DNA of 64,000 bases. It comes from Schistocerca nitens. Lineage: Eukaryota > Arthropoda > Insecta > Orthoptera > Acrididae. Below are positions 55,236 to 64,000 of this stretch, piece after piece (the stretch's first letter is position 1; each line of letters starts with the position of its first letter). Below the pieces are notes generated by a model that was given only the letters and a program-made list of their open reading frames with translations, had not been told where the DNA came from and ran no database searches. The stretch spans positions 380,369,348 to 380,433,347 of the forward strand of contig NC_064614.1 of NCBI RefSeq assembly GCF_023898315.1. Reading direction: 5' to 3'. Made by a program: the position numbers and the translations under genes.

Positions 55236-55428
55236 GGTTCAAATGGCTCTGAGCACTATGGGACTCAACTGCTGTGGTTATCAGTCCCCTAGAACTTAGA
55301 ACTACTTAAACCTAACTAACCTAAGGACATCACACACATCCATGCCCGAGGCAGGATTCGAACCTGCGACCGTAGCAGTCCCACGGTTCCGGACTGCGCG
55401 CCTAGAACCGCGAGACCACCGCGGCCGG
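55236..55428 (-). mobile_element. SINE family A
   Basis: A full minus-strand copy with the ccgcggtggtctcgcggttc head variant shared with 1430-1618. A perfect 14-bp target duplication, ccacaaagacaaat, lies at 55222-55235 and 55429-55442. Confidence 0.95.
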
Positions 55429-55442
55429 CCACAAAGACAAAT

Positions 55443-57223
55443 CATAATCACACTCAGGGGCGTATAGGGCAGGAGCGAGGTCCCTGCCCGAAACTCCTAA
55501 TCGAGTGAACAAAAGAAGTGAAATTTGCAACTTTGGATGGTTTTTCGTTGTACTGGCCAACACATTTGTTTGCCTGACTGACATCTTTGAACGACTGCTT
55601 CCAGAATCCGTTTAACTGTCATGAAAGGCTGTTATTAGACTTTGAAGAATGTTCTGAGATGCATCTAAGGAAACAAAAGAAAAAAACCCTCAGATAAACC
55701 GAAGCGGCAAAGGAAAGGTAAAATTATTTCTCTTGCTCATGAGAATCAAAAGAATGTTTGTTTACCATAGTGTCATGCGATGTGGAGCTCTGTTCAGTTA
55801 TAATTCTTTCTGCCGTACAGACAGTGTCTGCTAAGAAACACAGTCGGTCGTTACTTCGCTTGTGTCACTGACATCTGTTACTCCCTCTGTTCCTGCAGTT
55901 GTGACAGCGTGGTGTCACAAATATTTCAAACGAACTATACTTCGAGTTTTCTAGGAAACATTAGCTAATAACATTACTTTATCCCACTTTCTGTTTCTTT
56001 TAAGAATCTGGTAAGATAAACAAGTCTGGTGCATGGTACGACAGACAGTCCTTCTCACTCATAACACAGTCCGAAGATTCTCATCTTTCTTTTGTTTTTT
56101 GTATCTTATTGCTGGCTTTCAGTTTATGACCTCTCGCGTGCCTCTTGTGTGTGACCATCATTACAATGTACTACGATGAATCTTTGAAGCTCTGTTAACG
56201 CAATGTAATACGAAAATATTTTCTCAGGAGACCAAACACACACTATTCTACAGAGTGTACGCTATGCTACAGAATTTAAGTAATCGACACTTTATTGTAT
56301 GGTTAAACGGCGATGTCCGTGGAGAGACGTAAGTGTTAACGTCAGTGTAGGTTTTTCCAGACTGTGGCAGCAGAAACAAATGAATTGTTGTTTAAACAGA
56401 TAAGTAAGTAACTGCAGCAATCTAGTTAAACCTATAAGAGAGTTAGGTTGACTCATCTAAGAAACGAATAAGGTAAGTCACTTATACCTCTAACGTTTGT
56501 ACCGGTGCAAGTTAATGTGAAGAATAATAACGGAAGAAGACGTCAAAGACTTGAGACTGAGTACGTATCTGGCGTGGCAAGAACTCCGTGAAGCATTTAT
56601 TCAGTCTTGATTACATAAAAATAGACTCGTTCTTCGTTAGAGAGTTATGATTTTTTTTTGCTCCTAACACTTACGTGGGTAAGCAACTAAAGCTAGACAG
56701 TAAGGTATCTAATGAGCTAGTTTAGTTCCAAGAGAAGCATACATTACGCAGAATGGAAACAGTTGGCCGATGAAGTACAGCAGTCCTTCGCCTTGACTTT
56801 AACGTTTGGACTGTAAGCTGAAGTGGAATATCGAAGAAAATGGAGTATAAAAAAAAACTAATAGACGAGAAAGAACCTTCTATTATTTACTGTAACAACA
56901 GAACATCCCTTGTGTACACTTTCTTTTCATGGCTTCCTATGCACGTCGAATTTCCTTGTCGTTTCAAAATTCGTATAGGATCATTAATAGGTGTGTGAAC
57001 ACGAAAAGTACCGTATCACAGCCCGTTTAAAAGTGACTTTAAACACCCACAACTAATTGTTCTTGCTTTTAATAGGCAGTAATGAAACAGAATCTTATTG
57101 TAAGCTTTTTAGAACTGTACAATTGGAACCATACAATACAGGTAGAGTTATAATACCGTAATCCTAACATAATGAGGCATCATGTACTGGGGCACTGTAA
57201 GCAGACACTTGTTTCATGATGTT
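55443..57223. other. Unassigned stretch
   Basis: About 1.8 kb of AT-rich DNA without a supported gene, repeat or RNA. Confidence 0.35.
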
Positions 57224-57239
57224 ACCTGTATTAAGCATG

Positions 57240-58033
57240 GTAATATGGAGTGATAAAGAGATAGAGATGTACATTTACAGCTTGATGCGTGGAAGGAAAT
57301 AATGAAAAGGTATGGATTGAAAATAAATAAAGGTAAGAGTGAAGTAATGGTATTTGGAAGTGAGAAAGGGATCAACGGAAATATTACCTTGAATGGAGAA
57401 CCCCTCAAAGTGGTAGAAAGTTTCATTTATTTAGGGAATGAAATATCTAGGGATGGAAGAATAACTAACGAAGTTAATAGGAGGTTACAGAAGGGAGGCA
57501 ATTTCTACCAAACAATAAAACATCTGATTTGGAATAAGGAAGTTTCAGAAATAGCAAACCTCCTTATGTATAAGAAATATTACTTCCCTATTGTCACCTA
57601 TGGTGGAGAAACCTGGACAATGACAGAAAGGGACTGGAGCAGACTGCAAGCAGGGGAAATGAAATTTCTCAGAGCAGTTAAGTGAAAAACAAGAATGGAC
57701 AGAGTAAGGAATGTAGAGATTAGAAAGTGCCTTAAACAAGAAAGTATGAGAGAAGAAATTGAAAAAAAAAGAGATTAGGATAGTATGGGCATGTTAAGAG
57801 GATGCATGGGCAGAGACTCCCCAAAATTATGGAAGATCTAAAGATGGATGGGAAAAGACTAGAGGGGGCCCAAGAACACGGTGGAAAATGGGAGTGAGAA
57901 TATCTGTAGAGAGGAGAGGTGTGACCTGGCAGCAAGTGGAGGAAGAAAAGTGGTGGGAGAATCGAGTCAAATGGAGAGGACTCGTGAGCACCCAGACCCG
58001 GCAGTAGGTGGAGCGGGATTCGGATATAGACAG
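57240..58033 (+). pseudogene. 5'-truncated LINE, C-terminal part of the reverse transcriptase
   Basis: A target duplication of 16 bp with one mismatch, acctgtattaagcatg and acctatattaagcatg, lies at 57224-57239 and 58034-58049, fixing the insertion. The plus strand encodes KEIMKRYGLKINKGKSEVMV, then VESFIYLGNEISRDGRITNE and TYGGETWTMTERDWSRLQAG. This is the thumb and C-terminal part of non-LTR reverse transcriptases. The frame stops at 57683 (TGA, probably a mutated G codon) and continues with KTRMDRVRNVEIRKCL. The catalytic YADD part is missing because of 5' truncation. It differs from the LINE at 58.6 kb but has the same general design. Confidence 0.88.
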
Positions 58034-58049
58034 ACCTATATTAAGCATG

Positions 58050-58561
58050 TATCATGCCTGTGACGGTTGCCCGTATTGTGAACTTGAAGTGACCTTTTGT
58101 TTCAGCTGTCTTAGTAGTACAGTCAGAGTAATGCTATAACTACAAACTTATTCAAATCTCGAAGGACATGACTTGAGCATTTCCTGTGAAAAATACAGAC
58201 AAGAAGAATAACAAACACTAGTAAATAGAACCCAGTCGACCTAATTTACGGCAAACACCCGTTTTTTAATCGTTTGTGTCCACGGATTGAATCGAGAACA
58301 ACGCTTCAGGTGCAGCCCTGAGACAGAAGAGGGGAGGGGCAGAAGGACGTGCCGGTTCCAGTCGGTCTCGTCCGGCTGGCGGCGCGACGCAGCGTGAAGA
58401 CTGCGCCTGTGTCTGTCGCTCGACCAGAGCTCGGGGCGAGGCTGTTTCCCGGAAAGCCAAGGATTCAGCGCAGAGCCTGCCACAACAGCAGACAACCCGC
58501 GTTCCGAGCGGCGAACCACCAGCCTGTTCTCACCCAACTTCTCCTGGACACCTTGGTGTAA
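58050..58561. other. Unassigned; GC-rich segment 58310-58530
   Basis: 58310-58530 is CpG-rich (ccggctggcggcgcgacgca) between two LINEs. It may be the 5' flank of the second LINE or an unrelated host sequence. No domain in any frame. Confidence 0.3.
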
Positions 58562-60050
58562 GCCAAGATCTGAGATAAGTTTGACAGAGCACTGAAAGAC
58601 CTGAGTCGAAACAAGGCCCCGGGAGTAGACAACATTCCATTGGAGCTACTGACGGCCTTGGGAGAGCCATCTGGTGAGCAAGATGTATGACACAGGCGTA
58701 ATACCCTCAGACTTCAAGAAGAATATAATAATTCCAATCCCAAAGAAAGCAGGTGTTGACAGATGTGAAAATTACCGAACTATCAGTTTGATAAGTCACA
58801 GCTGCAAAATACTAACGCGAATTCTTTACATACGAATGAAAAAACTGGTAGAAGTCGACCTCGGGGAAGATCAGTTTGGATTCCGTAGAAATGTTGGAAC
58901 ACGTGAGGTAATACTGACCCTACGACTTAGAAGAAAGATTAAGGAAAGGCAAATCTACGTTTCTAGCATTTGTAGACGTAGAGAAAGCTTTTGACAATGT
59001 TGACTGGAATACTCTCTTTCAAATTCTAAAGGTGGCAGGGGTAAAATACACGGAACGAAAGGCTATCTACAATTTATACAGAAACCAGCTGGCAGTTATA
59101 AGAGTCGAGGGGCATGAAAGGGAAGCAGTGGTTGGGAAGGGAGTGAGACAGGGCTGTAGCCTCTCCCCGATGTTATTCAATCTGTATATTGAGCAAGCAG
59201 TAAAGGAAACTAAAGAAAAATTCGGAGTAGGAATTAAATTCCATGGAGAAGAAATAAAAACTTTGAGGTTCGCCGATGACATTGTAATTCTGTCAGAGAC
59301 AGCAGAGGACTTGGAAAAGCAGTTAAACGGAATGGACAGTGTCTTGAAAGGAGGAAATAAGATGAACATCAACAAAAGCAAAACGAGGATAATGGAATGT
59401 AGTCGAATTAAGTCGGGTGATGCTGAGGGAATTAGATTAGGAAATGAGGCACTTAAAGTAGTAAAGGAGTTTTGCTATTTGGGGAGCAAAATAACTGATG
59501 ATGGTCGAAGTAGAGAGGATATAAAATGTAGAATGGCAATGGCAAGGAAAGCTTTTCTGAAGAAGAGAAATTTGTTAACATCGAGTATAGATTTAAGTGT
59601 CAGGAAGTCATTTCTGAAAGTATTTGTATGGAGTGTAGCCATGTATGGAAGTGAAACATGGACGATAAATAGTTTAGACAAGAAGAGAATAGAAGCTTTC
59701 GAAATGTGGTGCTACAGAAGAATGCTGAAGATTAGATGGGTAGGTCACATAAATAATGAGGAGGTATTGAATAGAATTGGGGAGGAGTTTGTGGCACAAC
59801 TTGACAAGAAGAAGGGACCGGTTGGTAGGACATGTTCTGAGGCATCAAGGGATCACAAATTAGGCATTGGCGGGCAGCGTGGATGGTAAAAATCGTAGAG
59901 GGAGACCAAGAGATGAATACACTAATCAGATTCAGAAGGATGTAGGTTGCAGTAAGTACTGGGAGATGAAGAAGCTTGCACAGGATAGAGTAGCATGGAG
60001 AGCTGCATCAAACCAGTCTCAGGACTGAAGACCACAACAACAACAATAAG
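58562..60050 (+). pseudogene. LINE reverse transcriptase, 5'-truncated, frameshifted
   Basis: The frame begins with LKDLSRNKAPGVDNIPLELL (start of the reverse-transcriptase domain), then KNIIIPIPKKAGVDRCENYR and ILTRILYIRM. A frameshift near 58930 leads into ERLRKGKSTFLAFVDVEKAF. From 59032 a 285-codon frame carries GKGVRQGCSLSPMLFNLYIE and the catalytic block KTLRFADDIVILSE. CYLGSKITDDGRSREDI and YGSETWTINSLDKKRIEAFE follow. Another shift near 59830 precedes the last residues. The element ends after aggactgaagaccacaacaa with a short CAA-repeat tail (60034-60046). It would copy its RNA into DNA at a target nick; the endonuclease domain is missing. Confidence 0.9.
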
Positions 60051-60507
60051 AAAAGCAGTTACGTTCTACCATTTCAGTGCACACATAATTACGTATTTCA
60101 TAGAAAGATGACTAAATTTTTGTAGGCATTGCAACAAGCGATAACAATTTGCCTCTTAAAGTTTTTTTTTTTTTTCGTCATTAGTTTGATGCGCCCCCTA
60201 CGAGTTCCCTCACTGTACCGACCCTTCCATATCAGAGTACCACTTGCATCAAACGTACTCCAATCTCTCTCTTCCTCCGTTGTTTATACCATATACAGTT
60301 CCCTCAAGTACCATAGAAGGTATCATCTTATGCCAACTTCTGAACGTTTTACACTTGTTACTCTACTCGCCGATTCTGTGGAAGTCTTTTCATTTCTTAT
60401 CTTATCAGTGCACCAAATTATCAACACTACAGCATTACATCTCGAACTCTTAAGATCTGTTTTCCGGTAATGCCAAGCCTTTGTTTCACTTCCACACGCT
60501 GCTGTAC
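60051..60507. other. Unassigned stretch
   Basis: No supported feature. Confidence 0.35.
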
Positions 60508-60519
60508 TTCAAACACACA

Positions 60520-60709
60520 GCCGGCCGTGGTGGCCGAGCGGTTCTAGGCGCTTCAGTCTGGAACCGCACGACCGCTACGGTCGCAGGTTCGAATTCTGCC
60601 TCGGGCATAGATGTGTGTGATGTCCCTAGGTTAGTTAGGTTTAAGTAGTTCCAAGTTCTAGGGGACTGATGACCTCAGAAGTTAAGTTCCATAGTGCTCA
60701 GAGCCATTT
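60520..60709 (+). mobile_element. SINE family A
   Basis: Full head and body, ending in gagccattt. A 12-bp target duplication with one mismatch, ttcaaacacaca and ttcagacacaca, lies at 60508-60519 and 60710-60721. Confidence 0.93.
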
Positions 60710-60721
60710 TTCAGACACACA

Positions 60722-63171
60722 TTCACAGAAATGTCTTCCTCAAATTAAGGACGATGTTTGATACTAGAAGACTTACGTTAGCCATAAATGTGCTTTGCGT
60801 CTGTGGTGGTTTTGTCATGCTTACTTTTTACACAGCCGTACAAGTTGTCAAAAGAGCTCGTTTTTAATCTTCAAAATATTGTCTGGCGATTTTATCACAC
60901 GAGAAAGTGTGTCTTCCTAACTTGGCCGTCGACACACTGAGAAGCATTGTTCAGTGTTCCTGCAGGTAGAGGCAGTTATTGTGAGTTCCAGTAGCGGGTG
61001 GAAGGCAGTAAAAGCCACATACAGCCAGTACATTTCTGCTATTCGCCGTTAACACTAAGCGTTTTTTGTGTGCATACAATGTGATTATACGGAAACATTA
61101 TTACAGACTTTGCGTACTTCTGTTTCTCGTAGCTGGCCCTGTATGTGATGCTGGCTTAAAAAATTTAGAACTGCATTCGTCAAGTGAGTACTTAGCGCAA
61201 AAGTATCGTTAACCAGACTAGAACTATATTGTACTTCCGAATTATGTGACGAAACAAGAACTGATATGAATGCGTAGTGTGAAGTATAAAATTAACAAAG
61301 TAACTGTAAGACTGTTCTTCATAATTTTGTTATTTTCTTTTATTAGTTACAGCCAGAGCTGTCCATTGATTTAACGTCAGTTATTGTGAAGTGTAGGAAG
61401 CTACAGTGTGAACTGGTATCTTTCATTGTGTTCATTGTGTATGAACTCAGGTATTTCGAGGTGATTACAAAAATAGTAATGAAGAAAAAGAACCAGCGAG
61501 AAAAACGGATCATAGGAACATTTTTATGATTAGTATAGTGTTGATGTTCCATAATTAAGGAATTATTGTAATGCGATCCTTTTGACGTTGACACAGTATT
61601 GGTCTCTATGGTAATAGTCAGCACTGCATAGTACAGGAAGACAACACAGGAAGTCGGATACACAAGAGGCATACCGTTCCAAAAGCCACGGTTCCCCCCG
61701 GAGGACGTCATACTACGAAATTTAGGTTCGTTAGAGTCTGCATTGTCTTTGAATTACGTTGTTATTGATACAGTTTTGAACTATTACAGAACAAATAATC
61801 TGGGTTTCCAAGTCATCATCATCAGTTATCTGCTATATTAGCAGGTCCTTTGCCTCTCTATTTTCTGCGATCCATTGCTTCCTTCTTAAGGCTGCTGTAT
61901 GTTGTACCATCCATCATGTCATCCAGTCAGTTTTCCAAGTACATGACTAATAATGAACTTAACGGAATCTTAATAAGCACTGAACTCCATTATTATACTA
62001 TCTTTGTTAACAGTCGTATGCTTTCTTTCCTAACACAATCCCATATTTTCCTGTTGCAAATGAATCCCTTTCATATTCTGCCTTTGTCTGGATCTGTTTC
62101 ATGTAGCACTATTTTTTTATAGTGACGCAAATTTCCTAAGATCTATATTTCTGCCCGTCACCTTCCCCTCTTCCTTTTTCTAGAAAATTTTCGACTGTAT
62201 TTTGGTTAATGAAGTCACTGAGGTTGCGTTCTTTTCGTTATTGTCACATGTAGTGTATAGTGATTTCAGTCTTTCGTTACGCAACAGAAGTACGTAGATG
62301 ATTATCTACAACCACACAACTGATATTAGCCTCATCGCGACTGTAAACATTGCATAACTGTAACGCTTTTGACTGGGAATGAACACATGTGCCTTCTGTT
62401 TCCTACTATTCTGCCCGCACGTATGTGGGCTGTGGACGGTTTTATATTCCCTCACGAAGCCAGCTGTTGAGCATCTGATGGTGGATGGCGAGGGTGGGGA
62501 AGAAGGAGGTAGCAAAGCTATTACAGTCGGTTGTCCCTCCGGAAATAGCACCGAACTTAAGACGCAGGACTATATTAGTCTGAGAAGAGTGATGTCTGGC
62601 TACGAATATATCTGTTCTATTTATGCGCAGATACTCTCGATAACATCAATCGCTGGGTGATACACGGCCAGAACAACGGCTGGAACAATAAACTCCCGTT
62701 TATATTGGTTTGTGGGGGCGTTTAAACTATTTGCATCGCCCGACAGAAGAGAAAGACGCGGAAAAATAAACCTGAACTTCAACAGCTTACCGTAAGGTAT
62801 TGTGTGTCCGTTCGAGGGGAGTGTTTAAACATGAAATAGTCTACTATTAATTGCCTAAGAATCACAAATATTTCTTAGACGAGCGGGATATCGAATGAGA
62901 CTCAACAGCCATAATTATTTGGTGGCTAAACTGAACCAGCGGTTGTAGGATCTCGAACTATATCGCTTTGTACACAAATACGTGATACTTCGCAGGAATT
63001 GTGGACCGCGAACCCATCAAAAGCCATCTAGTATCGACAGAAAAAATATCCGTCGAGAAAACTGGACTCTTCAAGAAAAGCAGAGGTTATGTGCATTTAT
63101 GGTCGACGCTTGGTAGCAAATTATAAATTAGAATAGAAGAAATGAAATGAAAAATAACTTTATTTACATAT
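60722..63171. other. Unassigned stretch
   Basis: About 2.4 kb without a supported feature. The minus-strand frame 61343-61711 and the plus-strand frame 62379-62660 have no recognised motif. Confidence 0.35.
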
Positions 63172-63184
63172 AATGCTTGTAAGG

Positions 63185-63429
63185 CAGTTTTTTTTTTACT
63201 TCGCCTTATTGGCTTTCGTTTTGTGCCCATACAATAACCTCAGTAGTGTAATGACTAATGGTGACAGTGTGTTTAAGGCAACTGCGGTGCCACTAGTGAC
63301 AAAGCGAATGTAACGACAACACAACACCCAGTCGCTGAGAGGAGAAACATCTCCGAGCCGCCCGGGAATCGAATCCGGGCCCCTCCTATTAGCAGTCTGC
63401 CACGCTAACATCACAGCTACCAAGGCAGA
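63185..63429 (-). mobile_element. SINE with family C head and a different body
   Basis: On the minus strand the head matches family C (ggattcgattcccgggcggc, tctcagcgactgggtgttgt). The body that follows (gtcgttacattcgctttgtc, actagtggcaccgcagttgc) is unlike the body at 27181 and 50587. A perfect 13-bp target duplication, aatgcttgtaagg, lies at 63172-63184 and 63430-63442, so the whole unit inserted as one. Confidence 0.85.
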
Positions 63430-63677
63430 AATGCTTGTAAGGTTGCTCTAGCTTCCTGCTTTATTTACTCATCCATACAAGGTCTTTATACGACGTTCAG
63501 ATGGTCTCCAGTGCTACACTGTCGAAAATCATGCCCGAATTGAGGTAATCAGTTTAAAAATTGAAAAGACGACTTTTGCAGCTTTCCTACTTAACCACAC
63601 TACGCTGTATTGCAATGAACTTCTCCTGGCTGCTTTAATACGAGTACTACTACGAAGTCGTATTTTATCCGTCATAA

Positions 63678-63793
63678 TGACTGGGTGTTGTGTGCTGTCC
63701 TTAGGTTAGTTAGGTTTAAGTAGTTCTAAGTTCTAGGGGGCTGATGACCATAGATGTTAAGTCCCATAGTGCTCAGAGCCATTTGAACCATTT
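63678..63793 (+). mobile_element. Chimeric or 5'-truncated SINE with family A body
   Basis: It starts at tgactgggtgttgtgtgctg and continues with the family A body to gaaccattttt. A 15-bp target duplication, ttttatccgtcataa, lies at 63663-63677 and 63794-63808. It shares the catagatgttaag variant and the gactgggtgttgt junction with 11668-11801. Confidence 0.88.
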
Positions 63794-63808
63794 TTTTATC
63801 CGTCATAA

Positions 63809-64000
63809 ATTATGCGTGATTCACATTGACGCCTACAAACTGTTGTAATTAGTGTAGGCTATGGCTGATCTGTAAAGTGTCATAGATCGGCCTAGAGGTT
63901 TTGATCCAGAATAATTTAATGAATGTTCCACGACGTGCTGCCACAGCTGTTCATTCGTCAAGATACTGCATATGGAAAACACCACCACTGCTGCTGTTAA
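63809..64000. other. Unassigned end of window
   Basis: No supported feature. Confidence 0.35.

Noticed and set aside
1..64000. CRISPR array, phage or bacterial operon
   Set aside because: No regularly spaced direct repeats, no ribosome-binding-site-led gene series, and the repeat content is clearly that of an insect genome.

Overview
This window looks like intergenic or intronic DNA from a large, repeat-rich insect genome. The best match is a grasshopper or locust of the Schistocerca type (Orthoptera). The main clue is a tRNA-derived SINE, present here in 12 copies, whose body reads (in pieces) ggttagttaggtttaagtag, ttctaagttctaggggact and agagccatttgaacc. I recognise this from memory as typical of Schistocerca; no search was run. 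I found no host protein-coding exon, no true tRNA or rRNA gene, no CRISPR array and no bacterial-style operon. Nearly everything that can be identified is a transposable element or a piece of one.

Layout. 1-5 kb: a SINE-in-SINE nest and a LINE reverse-transcriptase remnant directly after a tRNA-like module. 6.5-7.9 kb: a decayed minus-strand LINE. 11.6-13.6 kb: three foldback (palindromic) elements in a row, the first carrying a SINE. 14.2-16.4 kb: a mariner split by a Tc1 element that is itself split by a SINE. 16.8-19.1 kb: a second SINE family, a 189-bp tandem duplication and two opposed Tc1 fragments. 20.2-23.0 kb: two long-inverted-repeat elements whose arms carry tRNA-like modules; one of them sits inside a SINE with a 3-bp target duplication. 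23.7-25.0 kb: a rosa-type (DD41D) mariner, intact except for one frameshift. 26.7-28.2 kb: a Tc1 holding a SINE that holds another SINE. 30.5-30.7 kb: duplicated GT microsatellite. 31.9-34.1 kb: a mariner split by a SINE, abutting a Tc1-like element. 34.6-35.0 kb: LINE 3' end. 38.1-38.6 kb: a tRNA-like SINE followed by a 5S-rRNA-derived SINE. 39.5-43.1 kb: a nearly intact Tc1, then an old Tc1 split by a mariner. 43.4-43.9 kb: LINE tail split by a SINE. 46.8-48.3 kb: a complete Tc1-type transposon with an open 340-codon transposase, the only convincing intact gene. 49.7-51.2 kb: a mariner deletion derivative and a three-level SINE nest. 52.7-53.4 kb: another foldback split by a SINE. 57.2-60.1 kb: two 5'-truncated LINEs. 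60.5-63.8 kb: scattered SINEs.

How it works together. The SINEs have internal RNA polymerase III promoters and would depend on LINE reverse transcriptases such as those seen here. Tc1 and mariner elements move by cut-and-paste at TA. Target-site duplications let the insertion order be read directly: the 12-copy SINE family is repeatedly the innermost, hence youngest, layer, while mariners and several Tc1 elements are the oldest hosts. Five GC/CpG-rich islands (about 8.0, 31.6, 39.0, 48.6 and 58.4 kb) are not explained by recognised repeats and are the best places to look for host promoters or exons.
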